Shown: positions 1 to 8,828 of the stretch, piece by piece
Position numbering within the stretch: the first letter of the stretch is position 1
Layout of the letters: the number at the start of each line of letters is the position of its first letter
Assembly (NCBI GenBank): GCA_041484525.1
Contig: JBGPHT010000044.1
Span: 1-49,743 of the forward strand
Direction: 5' to 3'
DNA from: JBGPHT01 sp041484525
GTDB lineage: Bacteria > Acidobacteriota > Terriglobia > Bryobacterales > Bryobacteraceae
Length of the DNA stretch: 49,743 nt
Made by a program: the position numbers and the translations under genes
The notes under the pieces: model-generated
The model's database searches: none
Told to the model about the DNA's origin: nothing
What the model saw: the letters and a program-made list of their open reading frames with translations, nothing else

Positions 1-81
1 GCGGGATTCTTCCGACCGGCGAATCTCATCCTGCAATCCGAGGATGATCGTAGCCGAGTCTGCAATGGTGAGAGGTCTCAT
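1..81 (-). CDS. Partial unidentified ORF running off the left edge
   Basis: An open frame starts with ATG at 81 on the minus strand and stays open for 27 codons to the window edge. It begins MRPLTIADSATIILGLQ and continues with a charged helix-like stretch. I do not recognise it and see no Shine-Dalgarno sequence. It lies downstream of the broken toxin gene on the same strand, so it could be a further gene of that small operon. The short length makes this uncertain. Confidence 0.3.
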   Translation of the reverse strand, partial: MRPLTIADSATIILGLQDEIRRSEESR

Positions 82-134
82 GTTTCGATGAGAACACATC
101 GCCACAACATGCGCAATTACTTATGTCGCAGTGT

Positions 135-322
135 TTAGAAGCGCCAATCCTTGTTGACGCGAGCCTGCCACCGCTCTTTGCCTTCGTCATACTTCTTGGC
201 GCGGAGGGAGGGATGGCGGAGGTTCTGGAGCAAGAGCAACGCCCCTTGCCAAACGCCGTCTGGATATCTTCAGGCGCTTTGCTGTAGGCTCGCGTGAAAT
301 GGGAAGTCCGCCGGAGCTTCAT
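135..322 (-). pseudogene. RelE/ParE-like toxin, frameshifted
   Basis: The first 26 codons, from ATG at 322, read like the N-terminus of a RelE/ParE mRNA-interferase fold (MKLRRTSHFTRAYSKAPEDI). The frame is then lost at the GGGG run at 242-245. Shifting frame there restores the rest of the family pattern: LLLLQNLRHPSLRAKKYDE, then a W-ARVNKDWRF segment ending in TAA at 135-137. One missing base explains the shift. The rejoined product is only about 63 residues, short for the family (about 85-95), and lacks the last strand and the usual C-terminal histidine region. The start overlaps the antitoxin stop as ATGA, the normal arrangement of a type II pair. It is probably inactive unless the lesion is a sequencing error. 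Confidence 0.6.
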
Positions 323-639
323 TTGACCGGGCGTCTGGTTTTCCTCGCGGAGAGCTTAGCGGCTGCCTTGTTCAACTCGGCGATAAATTCGCTGTGGTCC
401 GAAAAGGCCTTGGACACGCGGCCGGCCTTGATATCGGCGTCAGCCTTGGCCAGGCGGGCATCGATGATGCGGCGCTGCTCGGGCGTGTATTCGTCGTCCG
501 CGGTCGAGAGCTTCTGACGGATGCTGATGACGCCGCCGGAGACCTTGAACTCGATCTCTTGGCCGCTCTTAAAACCGGCCTGCCGGCGTACGGCCGGAGG
601 GACCACAAGCGGTGTTTTGTTCTTGACGGTGACGGTCAT
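319..639 (-). CDS. AbrB/MazE-type antitoxin
   Basis: A 106-residue protein with an N-terminal SpoVT/AbrB swapped-hairpin motif (residues about 1-45: VKNKTPLVVPPAVRR, then AGFKSGQEIEFKV). A helical C-terminal half with DARLAKADADIKAGRVSKA resembles the toxin-binding tail of antitoxins paired with RelE/ParE toxins. ATG at 639 is preferred over an in-frame TTG nine bases upstream. The gene ends in an ATGA overlap with the toxin gene and lies behind a good minus-strand promoter at 675-703. It probably binds its own promoter, as AbrB-type antitoxins do. The toxin partner is frameshifted, so this may be an orphaned antitoxin. Confidence 0.75.
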   Translation of the reverse strand: MTVTVKNKTPLVVPPAVRRQAGFKSGQEIEFKVSGGVISIRQKLSTADDEYTPEQRRIIDARLAKADADIKAGRVSKAFSDHSEFIAELNKAAAKLSARKTRRPVK

Positions 640-674
640 GATAGGCAATACGCTCGAAATGTGATTTCGCTATC

Positions 675-703
675 AGTGTAGGGCGGCAGGGGCTGGTAGT
701 CAA
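675..703 (-). promoter_or_regulatory. Sigma-70-type promoter of the toxin-antitoxin operon
   Basis: On the minus strand, TTGACT (698-703) and TACACT (675-680) are separated by 17 bases. Start of transcription would fall near 668, about 30 bases upstream of the antitoxin ATG at 639. Both boxes are read directly from the sequence; use in vivo is inferred. Confidence 0.5.
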
Positions 704-721
704 ATGTTGGCCGACGCGCGG

Positions 722-1987
722 TTACGCCGCCTCTTCCAGGCCGCGCTCCAGCAGTCTCACGATCCCGGCGTCCACGTCCCTCCGGTTCTTTCCCCATCGC
801 ATGCGCGAGGTCTTCAGCACGTCCCGGTATTTCGACTCGTCGCCCTGTTTCGGGAACGGCTCGAAGGCCCGGACGTGTCGGAAGAGGTGGCGCTGTTTGC
901 CGATTTTCACTTTCGCGTAGAACTCGTGGTCGTCGAGCCAAATGAGGTCGGGCGCAAGAGAAGGGTCTCCGTAGGCATCAGCGATCCGTTCGGCGTCCTT
1001 GCCGCCCACGGCGAAGCAGATCAGATTGTTCACGTTCCCCAGGATCGAGCCCATCCACTGCTCGGGCACTTGCGTGACGGACTGCGTGGCGAGCCAGCAG
1101 CGGATGTCGAACTTGCGGAGCTCGGCGAAGAAAGCAGTCCAGTTTATGCCGTGCGAAAACGTCTGGAACTCGTCCACGATTACGGTGAATTCCTTGCGGT
1201 GGTGCGCGGGACGGCGGAAGGCGTAAATGCCGATGTGGTTCAGGATCGCGGAGCCGATGAGGGCGGCGTTCACGTCGCCGATCTTGCCCTTGTCGAGGTC
1301 GACGATGATGATGGCATCATTCATGAGCTCGATCAGGGGGAGATTCGCCGTCTGATTAAAGATGGTCCGGATGACGGGCCGGACGAACGGCTTCAGTTTG
1401 TTGATGGACGGCGCGAACTTCGACATGCGTTCCGATGCCCGGAGGCCGGTGTCGTACTCAAGGGCGAAGTCGGTCAGCAAGGGATTGCCGGTCTTCGCGA
1501 TCATTCGTTCCCGCACGAGCTTGCGGACGATGAACATATAGACGTGGGCCATCGTGGGGTGCTCCATCGATTCGACGGCGGCGGTCGCGTCGCCGTCGAT
1601 GACGTTTGCGGTCTCGAATCCCCATGCGTCCCCGGCCGTCGATTTGAGCATGCTACTCAATGACGCGATGTCGAGTTCCTTCTCCTCCTTCGTCTTGCTG
1701 CAGAAGACCGATATCCCCGGTACTTTCTTCGCGAGCGGGGTGATGTACACGACCCGCTCACTGTACCGCTTCGGGATATGGTTCACGATGCGACGTGCGC
1801 TCGTGCCGTGCGGGTCCATATAGAGGAGCGGCCTGCCGGCCCGGATGAGCTGGATGGCGAGATCCTCCAAGAGCGTCGATTTTCCGACGCCCGACACCCC
1901 ATCCACGAAGGTGTGGTTGAAGGTGTCGATGACGAGGTCCTTTTCGATGGAGAGCGGGTCTCCGTAGGTTCCGATAGGGATGTTCAT
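722..1987 (-). CDS. HerA/TraG/VirD4-like conjugation ATPase
   Basis: A 421-residue P-loop ATPase of the FtsK-HerA superfamily. Walker A is GVSGVGKST (residues 30-38), Walker B is VIVDEF (269-274, acidic pair D272/E273), and the sensor glutamine is Q302 in WLATQS. LLYMDPHG near 54-61 is typical of HerA/VirD4 proteins. There are no transmembrane segments, so this is a soluble, single-domain pump or coupling-type ATPase rather than a full membrane-anchored TraG. Relatives sit on conjugative and integrative elements, often beside a replication-relaxation protein, which is the next gene upstream here (stop at 2100, 112 bp gap with a small hairpin at 2059-2072). The reading frame is intact although the neighbours at both ends are damaged. 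No Shine-Dalgarno sequence is obvious. Family is clear; role in DNA transfer is inferred. Confidence 0.8.
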   Translation of the reverse strand: MNIPIGTYGDPLSIEKDLVIDTFNHTFVDGVSGVGKSTLLEDLAIQLIRAGRPLLYMDPHGTSARRIVNHIPKRYSERVVYITPLAKKVPGISVFCSKTKEEKELDIASLSSMLKSTAGDAWGFETANVIDGDATAAVESMEHPTMAHVYMFIVRKLVRERMIAKTGNPLLTDFALEYDTGLRASERMSKFAPSINKLKPFVRPVIRTIFNQTANLPLIELMNDAIIIVDLDKGKIGDVNAALIGSAILNHIGIYAFRRPAHHRKEFTVIVDEFQTFSHGINWTAFFAELRKFDIRCWLATQSVTQVPEQWMGSILGNVNNLICFAVGGKDAERIADAYGDPSLAPDLIWLDDHEFYAKVKIGKQRHLFRHVRAFEPFPKQGDESKYRDVLKTSRMRWGKNRRDVDAGIVRLLERGLEEAA

Positions 1988-2099
1988 AGTCCGGCGTCCC
2001 GGCCGCCATCGACAGGAGGATCACTCCCAGAGACGGCGGGACACGGGACGGTTAATCCCGCCCTTTCGGGCGATTGGGTGAATCGCACCTCGTCGGGGA

Positions 2100-2941
2100 T
2101 CATCGCGTAAGAAAGGAGAATGCCACCGGTGCGTCATCTTTCGGCGTCATGAAGATCGCGCCGCCGACGTCCTCGCGGTACGCCGCCTCCGTCGTGAGCC
2201 AGCACATCCGGTGGCTGCACGTTTCGCGCAACGCCGTGAGGAGTCCCTGGCGCCTGGCATCCGTCCGCTGGACCACGACGACGCGGTACTGGCGGAACCC
2301 CCATTCCTTTTCGCAACCAGTGGAATTGAAGTAGTCGTAGTATGCCCGGAGCTTGCGGAGGATCTGCGGCTGGCCATTCCGGTAATTGCCGAGCTTCGAG
2401 CGTTCGATCTCCAGGAAACAGCAGAACGCCTTGCCGGGGTGCGCCGGGTCCGCTACGTTGAATGCCGCGTCCGGATGGACCGTGTGCTTGAGATTTGTTT
2501 GTTGCCACGCATAGCGGAGCCCGTTGCGCACGCAAAGCCGGTGGAGCGCGATGTGGAACGACGTCAGCTCCAACTCGTGATCCAGGGTTCGGACGGAATG
2601 TTCGTCAAGGGTCTTCGTCGCCAGGGTGGAATACCCGTTCCGCAGGGCGTGACCGACGCCCTTCGCGGAGAGGCCATACACATACGCGACGCCGCCCGCT
2701 CGTTACCGACATCAAGGCGCGGCGCCCGGTAAAGGAACCCGTCCCGATGCAGGATTGACAACGTGCGGCGGACGGAGCGTGCATCGCTCTCCGTGATGGT
2801 GCGGTTCTTCAAGAGTTCGGCCGCATCCTTCGCGCGGAGGCAGAAGAACTCAGCGAGGAGTTCGAGGACCCTCTGCTTGGTTGGGTTGCCGCGGGGGAGC
2901 CTTGCGCCGCTCTGAGGGGATGTCTTCGGGTGCGGCGTCAT
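2100..2941 (-). pseudogene. Replication-relaxation family protein, frameshifted
   Basis: Two minus-strand frames read as one protein of about 280 residues. The N-terminal part, from ATG at 2941, is a winged-helix domain (RVLELLAEFFCLRAKDAAEL, then RRTLSILHRDGFLYRAPR). The C-terminal part continues from about 2700 with YVYGLSAKGVGHALRNGY, then DHELELTSFHIALHRL, and ends at 2100. That order, with the Y-LS-KG and L-HEL motifs, matches the replication-relaxation family (Pfam Replic_Relax) of plasmids and integrative elements. The break is in the GC-rich run GAGCGGGCGGCG near 2695-2705 and is repaired by adding one base. The downstream frame also has an internal ATG at 2681, so a C-terminal fragment could still be made. 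The next gene is the HerA-like ATPase. Confidence 0.65.
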
Positions 2942-3204
2942 ACCCTCATTGTTGGGTTACGAGGACGTAGTGCAAGGTGGCACGTCATGCCGCACAGTGC
3001 TTCTCCAGGATCCCGGCGGCGGGTAGTAGGTCACTTTCCGAGTACGCCGTCAACCGTTCCTAATGCCGTGGCAGCCGCTGCCAATTGCGGCCGGGCGATG
3101 AGTAATAGTCCGAGTTTCTCGGCGTTTCAAAGGCTGGGCTTCGATTCACCGGCGAGCGGCCCGTAGATCGCCAGCTTGACGTGTTTCACAACCCACAGGA
3201 ACGA

Positions 3205-3672
3205 TCAGTTGCCTCCTATGACGGGAATGGGGCGCTTGCTCATAAGTTGGGCAAAGGCTTCTAGCGTTTTTTGGCTGCAATCACGTTGGAATACCAGTTT
3301 TGCCGTCGATTTCACGCCGCACATCTGGTGCAGAATGAGCGGGATCGAATCCGTAAAGACCATCAAGTGGACGCCAAGAGTAAGCATAACGAATGAGGTC
3401 CCAGAGGTTCCCTTCGTCTGCGATGGCATATAGAAAACCTTTAAATAGGGGTCTGTGCACGCAGTCGCAAGAATCGCTACATTCGTGGGGAACTGCGCTT
3501 CACCGAGCAGAAACTTCCGGTGCATGGGAACGTGACCGGATTGGTTGTAAACGAAATATCTGGCAATTTTTCCCGGAAATAGGGATACAGCCTGTCCGGC
3601 ACATCCGGAACTAGCAATGAGGCGACGAGGTGAGGGCTCTGAGCACCGGTAGAGCTTAACAATTCCTCGCAC
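3205..3672 (-). CDS. Hypothetical protein, unrecognised
   Basis: An open frame of 155 codons, clearly lower in GC than its neighbours and without the wobble-position GC bias of the core genes here. It is mostly mixed alpha/beta in character, with a hydrophobic stretch (TSFVMLTLGVHLMVF) near residues 92-106. There is no recognisable motif, signal peptide or Shine-Dalgarno sequence. It lies between the mobile-element-like patch and the S46 peptidase. The 263 bases on its right-to-left downstream side (2942-3204) hold no gene I can support. It may be a foreign gene or a fortuitous open frame. Confidence 0.3.
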   Translation of the reverse strand: MRGIVKLYRCSEPSPRRLIASSGCAGQAVSLFPGKIARYFVYNQSGHVPMHRKFLLGEAQFPTNVAILATACTDPYLKVFYMPSQTKGTSGTSFVMLTLGVHLMVFTDSIPLILHQMCGVKSTAKLVFQRDCSQKTLEAFAQLMSKRPIPVIGGN

Positions 3673-3682
3673 TCTTTACTTC

Positions 3683-5749
3683 CTACGGCTCGTCCAGCGC
3701 AGAGCTAGCTGAGGCCGCGATTCGAGGTATGCCGAGTTCTTGCAAAAGCGCCGTTGTCTTATAGACCTTTGTTAACGCTTCAATGATTCCCGCCGTAGCT
3801 ACGTGGACGGCACGGGCCTGCTCATCGCTATAGAGGTAAGTGAGCGGAAGCGCCTCCAGATTTCCGTCGAAGATGATACCCACGACTTCGCCTTTGGCAT
3901 TTACCGTGGGGCTGCCGGAGTTACCGCCGGTGATGTCGCAGGTGCTCACGAAATTGAAAGGGATCACAAGGTCCAGGTATGGCTTGGCGTCTAGCCAGCG
4001 CTGCGGAATCCGGTAGGGGTCAATCTTGCCGGCGCGGTGGTAGAGGCCGCCAAAAGTGGTGGCGTAGGGGACGGGGGCTTCGGTCTTGTCCTTGTACGCC
4101 TTGACCGCGCCGAAGGTCACGCGGGGTGTGAAGGTCGTATCCGGGTAGTCGGACGCACCGAGTACCCGGAAGCGATATTGCCCGATCTTTTCGACGCTCG
4201 AGGCTTCGAGCGATTCGATCATGTCCCCGTGCTTCTTCGCGATCTTGCGTGCCGGTTCGTCGAGCAGGCGCGCCAGGCGGATCATGCCATCCTCCGACTT
4301 CGATACGGCGGCAGCGTTGGCCGTCAGCCGTCTTCGTTCCGAGACGTCCTTCAGCTTGGTCGAGTGCACGAATTCTTCGGCGGCCTGCTGTGGCGTGCGG
4401 CTGCCGAGGACGGCTTTGACGGGGGCGTCCTTGTCGCCGAGCGCCTTCAGGTCCTCGAGGTATTGCGTGAGGAGTACGATTTCGAGGGAGTCATCGATGG
4501 GAGCGGGCGAGTAGAGGGAGCCGTCCCGATCGTCGGGTCTGCCGTCGGTGAGGCGCACGATCTGGCGCGCGATGCGGAACAGCGCGGAGCCCTGAGCGGC
4601 GGGGCGTTCCAGAACCTGGTAGGGCCGTTCCAGCGGGGCCCAGATGCGATAGGCGGCGGCCACTTCGTCCCAGACCTTGGCGGCCGCGGCGCCCAGTTTG
4701 GGGTCGTTTTCTACGCCCTTGCGCAGCTTCTTTTCGAAGTTCTGCTTACGCGCCATGAGGCGGCTGTCGCGTAGTCCGATCAATTGGCCGGCGGAAGATT
4801 TGTAGGAATTCGCGAAGGCGAAGAGCGTGCGTTGGGCGAGGCGCTCGTTTTCGGGGCTCTTGGCGCCGAACGCGCGCAGCGCCTGGATGCGGGTCTGGAG
4901 GCGCGCAATCGTCAGGGGCAGGGAAGTGTCGCGATAGAAGGCGAGTTGCGCGCCGGTCGCGAGTCGCGATGTGGCGCCGGGATTGCCGGCCGCGAAGACG
5001 AGTTCGTTTTCCTTCGCGCCCTCGGCATTCCACCGCAGGTAGTGGGGCGTGGCGGCAGGCTTGCCATTGTCGTAGGCGCGCACGAAGGCGACGTCGAGAT
5101 CGTAGCGCGGGTAGGTGAAGTTATCCGGGTCGCCGCCGAAGAAGGCGATGCCGAACTCGGGCGCGAAGACGAGGCGGAGGTCGGTGTACGCCTTGTACTG
5201 ATAGAGGTCGTAGCGCTCGCCAGAGAAGAGCTTGACGACGGTGCAGATGTTGGTGCCCTTCTCGACGCAGGCCTTCTCGATCCGGGCGATGGCGGCGTTG
5301 CGTTTCTGGAGCACGTCGGCAGGCCGGGCACCGGCGGCGGCCGCGTCCTTCACCGCTTTAGTGACGTCCTCAATCGAGAGGAGAACGTTAGCCTCGAGGC
5401 CGGGACAAGCGAGTTCCTCCTGGCGGGCGGAGGCGTAGAAGCCATCCTTTATATAGTCGTGCGCTGCGGAGCTGGCTTTCGAGATGCAGTCGGAGGCGAT
5501 GTGATGGTTCGTGAAGATGAGCCCTTCGGGTGAGACGAGCGAGCCGGAGCCGCCGCCGATGCGGAGGGAGGCGAGGCGGAGATCGTCGAGAAACTGCGGC
5601 GTGACCTCGACGTTGTATTTCTGCTTGACCTGGTCCTTGGGGAACTGGTTGAAGAGCCACATGCCCTCGTCGGCAGCAGCCGGCACCGTCAGGGCGCAGG
5701 CGAGGAGGATGGCGGGTGCCATACTGTTGAAACAGGTCAGGTGCATCAT
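3683..5749 (-). CDS. S46 family serine dipeptidyl-peptidase (DPP7-like)
   Basis: A 688-residue secreted or periplasmic peptidase of family S46, which removes dipeptides from peptide N-termini. The N-terminus has a signal peptide (hydrophobic core near residues 11-24, cleavage near PAAADEG). Catalytic elements visible are TNHH (His82/His83), Asp219 in the YPRYDLDVAF segment and Ser611 in GGNSGS. In the Porphyromonas enzymes, the residue 18 positions after the catalytic serine sets P1 preference: Gly in DPP7 (hydrophobic), Arg in DPP11 (acidic). Here it is Gly629 in FDGN, so DPP7-like preference is inferred. The listed start overlaps the start codon of the divergent acetyltransferase; Met10 (start at 5722) would leave room between the genes and still keep the signal peptide core. 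Confidence 0.92.
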   Translation of the reverse strand: MMHLTCFNSMAPAILLACALTVPAAADEGMWLFNQFPKDQVKQKYNVEVTPQFLDDLRLASLRIGGGSGSLVSPEGLIFTNHHIASDCISKASSAAHDYIKDGFYASARQEELACPGLEANVLLSIEDVTKAVKDAAAAGARPADVLQKRNAAIARIEKACVEKGTNICTVVKLFSGERYDLYQYKAYTDLRLVFAPEFGIAFFGGDPDNFTYPRYDLDVAFVRAYDNGKPAATPHYLRWNAEGAKENELVFAAGNPGATSRLATGAQLAFYRDTSLPLTIARLQTRIQALRAFGAKSPENERLAQRTLFAFANSYKSSAGQLIGLRDSRLMARKQNFEKKLRKGVENDPKLGAAAAKVWDEVAAAYRIWAPLERPYQVLERPAAQGSALFRIARQIVRLTDGRPDDRDGSLYSPAPIDDSLEIVLLTQYLEDLKALGDKDAPVKAVLGSRTPQQAAEEFVHSTKLKDVSERRRLTANAAAVSKSEDGMIRLARLLDEPARKIAKKHGDMIESLEASSVEKIGQYRFRVLGASDYPDTTFTPRVTFGAVKAYKDKTEAPVPYATTFGGLYHRAGKIDPYRIPQRWLDAKPYLDLVIPFNFVSTCDITGGNSGSPTVNAKGEVVGIIFDGNLEALPLTYLYSDEQARAVHVATAGIIEALTKVYKTTALLQELGIPRIAASASSALDEP

Positions 5750-6287
5750 GTCCAGTATTCTTCATCCCGGGCGGGAAGTTCCAGTCATCGAAACCGAGCG
5801 CCTCAGAATGCGCTGCCATCGGCTGGAGGATTTCAGCGATAGCGCGGCGATGTGGGCTGATCCCGGCGTCACTCGCCACATAGGCGGCAAGCCGCTCTCC
5901 GAGGAGGAGGCGTGGGCGAGGTTCCTGCGTTACATCGGACACTGGTCGCTGCTGGGCTTCGGTTTTTGGGCGATCGAGGAAAAGGCTACAGGTACTTTTG
6001 CCGGCGAGCTTGGATTCGCCGATTACAAGCGGGACATCGAGCCATCCCTCAAAGGCACGCCGGAGATTGGCTGGGTGCTTCCTTGCCGGGTGCACGGCAA
6101 GGGCTATGCGACGGAGGCCGTGCGTGCGGCCGTTGCCTGGGGCGAGAAGCATTTCGGATCGGTGCGGACGGTATGTCTGATCCATCCGGAGAATCTTTCA
6201 TCAATTCGTGTTGCGGAGAAATGCGGGTATCGGGAATCTCAGCGGACTACTTACAAGGGGCAGCCTGCGATCCTGTTTGCCCGGTGA
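5748..6287 (+). CDS. GNAT N-acetyltransferase (RimJ/RimL type)
   Basis: A 179-residue single-domain acetyltransferase of the Acetyltransf_3 group. It opens the fold with VIETERLRMR (residues 12-21) and carries the acetyl-CoA binding motif as HGKGYATEAVRA near residues 120-131, followed by NLSSIRVAEKCGY, the usual N-x-S-I-R-V-x-E-K-x-G-F helix. The acceptor is unknown; family members acetylate ribosomal protein N-termini, aminoglycosides or small amines. ATG at 5748 overlaps the ATG of the divergent S46 peptidase, so one of the two starts is probably internal. It is followed after 45 bp by the permease pair on the same strand. Confidence 0.85.
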   Translation: MSSILHPGREVPVIETERLRMRCHRLEDFSDSAAMWADPGVTRHIGGKPLSEEEAWARFLRYIGHWSLLGFGFWAIEEKATGTFAGELGFADYKRDIEPSLKGTPEIGWVLPCRVHGKGYATEAVRAAVAWGEKHFGSVRTVCLIHPENLSSIRVAEKCGYRESQRTTYKGQPAILFAR

Positions 6288-6332
6288 ATTGCGTTTGACC
6301 CTTGCGTTGGGGCACGCTAGAGAATACGCGCC

Positions 6333-7559
6333 ATGCTCCTTCCGACCGACAATGTCTTTCTGGCGATCGACGCCTTTCGCGCGCATAAACTGCGGGCGGC
6401 GCTGACCGTTCTCGGGCTGACCATGGGGGTCGCCACCATCATCACGGTCATGACCGTGGTGCAGGGCGCCAACCTTTATGTAGAGCAGAAGGTGGCCAAC
6501 CTGGGGACCAACGTGTTCCGCATCGCGCGGCTGCCGTTTGCCGTGACCGATTTCTCCGTGATCACCAAGGCGCAGAAGAACAAGTTTCTGGTGCTGGAGG
6601 ACCTGGAGGCGGTGAGGGCGGAGTGCTCCCACTGCCAGCCGGTGGGGGCGTCGGTGAATTCAGTGGTCACGATGCACTACCGCGATCGCGAGATGGAGGA
6701 CGCGTCGCTCTACGGCCACACACCGGAGATGTTCGACATCGACACGCGAACGGTGTTGCTTGGCCGCTACTTCACGGGCCAGGAGGACAAGCACGCGGCG
6801 ACGGTTTGCCTGATCGGCGACAAGGTGGTGCAGGAGTTGTTCCAGGGCGGGGACCCGATCGGCCGCGTCCTCCGGGCGGAGAACCAGGAGTTCACGGTGA
6901 TCGGCACGTTTGAAAAAATCGGCTCGGTGCTGGGGCAGGACCAGGACAATTTCCTGGTGATTCCGTTGATGACGTACCGCCACTTTCGCGGCCTGCGGAA
7001 CAGCCTGACGCTGCAGGTGAAGGCGGCGGGCGGCGGCGAACTCTTCCAGACGGCGCAGGACGAGGTGCGATCGATTCTGCGGGCGAGACGGCACATCGCG
7101 CCCGGGCACGACGAGGATTTCTTCATCGGCACGGCCGAGAGCTACATCTCGCTCTGGCAGAGCATCAGCTCGGCGTTCTTCGCGGTGTTCGTGATGGTGA
7201 GCTCGATTTCGGCGGTAGTGGGCGGCATCGTGATCATGAACGTGATGCTGGTGAGCGTGACGGAGCGGACCAAGGAGATCGGGATCAGGCGCGCGGTGGG
7301 CGCGACGCAATCCGACGTGCTGCGGCAGTTTCTGGCGGAGAGCGTGGCGCAGTGCATCGTGGGCGGCATCATCGGCGTCGGCATTGGGTTCGGGTCCGCG
7401 CTCGCGCTGCGCAGCCTCACCAGTTTTCCGGCGGCCGTGCAAACGTGGGTGGCGATGTTGGGCGTGATCTTGAGTTCGGTGCTGGGGCTCTTCTTCGGTA
7501 TCTACCCGGCGGTCAAGGCCGCGAAACTGGATCCGGTGGTGGCGCTGCGGACGGAGTGA
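6333..7559 (+). CDS. MacB/FtsX-type ABC transporter permease
   Basis: A 408-residue membrane subunit with the MacB architecture: an N-terminal transmembrane helix near residues 20-42 (LTVLGLTMGVATIITVMTVV), a large periplasmic MacB_PCD domain (about 45-270), and three C-terminal helices in an FtsX domain. The conserved motif before the last helices reads SVTERTKEIGIRRAVGAT. Members move lipids, peptides or lipoprotein-bound cargo, or act as mechanotransmission devices, and require an ATPase partner. The next gene is a paralogous permease one base downstream, so the two probably form a heterodimer. No ATP-binding subunit is present in the window. Confidence 0.88.
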   Translation: MLLPTDNVFLAIDAFRAHKLRAALTVLGLTMGVATIITVMTVVQGANLYVEQKVANLGTNVFRIARLPFAVTDFSVITKAQKNKFLVLEDLEAVRAECSHCQPVGASVNSVVTMHYRDREMEDASLYGHTPEMFDIDTRTVLLGRYFTGQEDKHAATVCLIGDKVVQELFQGGDPIGRVLRAENQEFTVIGTFEKIGSVLGQDQDNFLVIPLMTYRHFRGLRNSLTLQVKAAGGGELFQTAQDEVRSILRARRHIAPGHDEDFFIGTAESYISLWQSISSAFFAVFVMVSSISAVVGGIVIMNVMLVSVTERTKEIGIRRAVGATQSDVLRQFLAESVAQCIVGGIIGVGIGFGSALALRSLTSFPAAVQTWVAMLGVILSSVLGLFFGIYPAVKAAKLDPVVALRTE

Positions 7560-7560
7560 A

Positions 7561-8817
7561 ATGACGCGAATCGAAGTACGAGAGAACCTGCTGGTGGCGC
7601 TCGATACCCTGCGCGCGCGCAAGGTGCGGTCGGGTTTGACGATCCTTGGGATCGTGATCGGCGTGACGTCGGTGATCACCGTGTCGGCGATTATCGACGG
7701 GCTGAACGGATACGTGAAGGGCCGCATCCAGACGTTGGGCTCGCGGTCGGTTTTCATCTCGCGCATTCCGACGGGGTTCAATTTCGGGCGGATGCCGCAG
7801 GCCATCCGCATCCGCAAGTACCTGCAATACGACGACGCGGCGTACCTGCGGGAAACGGTGCCGTCGCTCGAGTTCGCGACCTCCCTCGCCAACCGCATCA
7901 ATTTCGGCCAGCAGTCGGATTCGATCCGCTACGGCGATGCGCACGTGGAGCGAATGATTCTTCGCGGGGTCGAGCCGGACTACACGTACGCGCTTCCCCT
8001 GTTCGCGGTGGCGCAGGGACGGTTCATTTCGCCGTACGATCTGGAGCATGCGCGCAACGTGGTGGTGATCGGAAACGCCATCTCGGATTCGCTGTTCCCG
8101 CATATCGACCCGGTGGGAAAGACGGTGCGCCTGAACGGACGCGAGTACGAGGTGATCGGCATATTCGAGAAGGACCCCGGTCTGTTCGGCGCCGGCGGTG
8201 TGGACCAGTTCGCGTGTATCCCGCTGTCGAATTTTCACAAGAACTTTCCCGAGATCAAGGAGTTGTTCATCCTGGTGTCGATTCGCGCGGACGCGGATTT
8301 GACGGCGGCGCGCAACGACGTAGTCGAAGCGATGCGCCGGAAACGCAAGGTGAAGCACAACGCGGACAACGATTTTGAGATCACGGATGCGGACTTTTTC
8401 AAGAACCTGTGGGACCAACTCACGGGAGCGATGGCGATTCTCACGGGCGTGATCAGCTCGATCGGCCTGCTGGTGGGAGGGATCGGGGTGATGAACATCA
8501 TGCTGATCTCGGTGACGGAGCGCACGGCGGAGATCGGTATTCGCAAAGCGATCGGCGCGCGCAAGAGCGACATCCGGGTGCAGTTTCTACTCGAAGCGGT
8601 AACGCTCTCAGGGATCGGAGGCGCGATCGGGATCGTGCTGGGCGGGGCGATCGCGATGACCGTTCGAGCGCTGGTGCCTTCGATTCCCGCGACACTTTCG
8701 TTGTTCTGGATTGCCGCGGGGGTGTCGATATCGGTGGGAGTGGGGCTGTTCTTCGGCTACTACCCGGCGGACCGCGCGGCGAAACTGGACCCGATTGTCT
8801 GTTTGCGGTATGAGTAG
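7561..8817 (+). CDS. MacB/FtsX-type ABC transporter permease, second subunit
   Basis: A 418-residue permease with the same plan as its upstream neighbour: helix near residues 22-44 (LTILGIVIGVTSVITVSAII), periplasmic MacB_PCD domain, and a C-terminal FtsX domain with SVTERTAEIGIRKAIGARK. The ATG lies one base after the upstream stop codon, which implies translational coupling. The two proteins are clearly diverged paralogues, which fits a heterodimeric transporter. A sigma-70-like promoter with a dyad follows, so the operon probably ends here. Cargo is unknown. Confidence 0.88.
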   Translation: MTRIEVRENLLVALDTLRARKVRSGLTILGIVIGVTSVITVSAIIDGLNGYVKGRIQTLGSRSVFISRIPTGFNFGRMPQAIRIRKYLQYDDAAYLRETVPSLEFATSLANRINFGQQSDSIRYGDAHVERMILRGVEPDYTYALPLFAVAQGRFISPYDLEHARNVVVIGNAISDSLFPHIDPVGKTVRLNGREYEVIGIFEKDPGLFGAGGVDQFACIPLSNFHKNFPEIKELFILVSIRADADLTAARNDVVEAMRRKRKVKHNADNDFEITDADFFKNLWDQLTGAMAILTGVISSIGLLVGGIGVMNIMLISVTERTAEIGIRKAIGARKSDIRVQFLLEAVTLSGIGGAIGIVLGGAIAMTVRALVPSIPATLSLFWIAAGVSISVGVGLFFGYYPADRAAKLDPIVCLRYE

Positions 8818-8828
8818 CCGCCCGCCTA

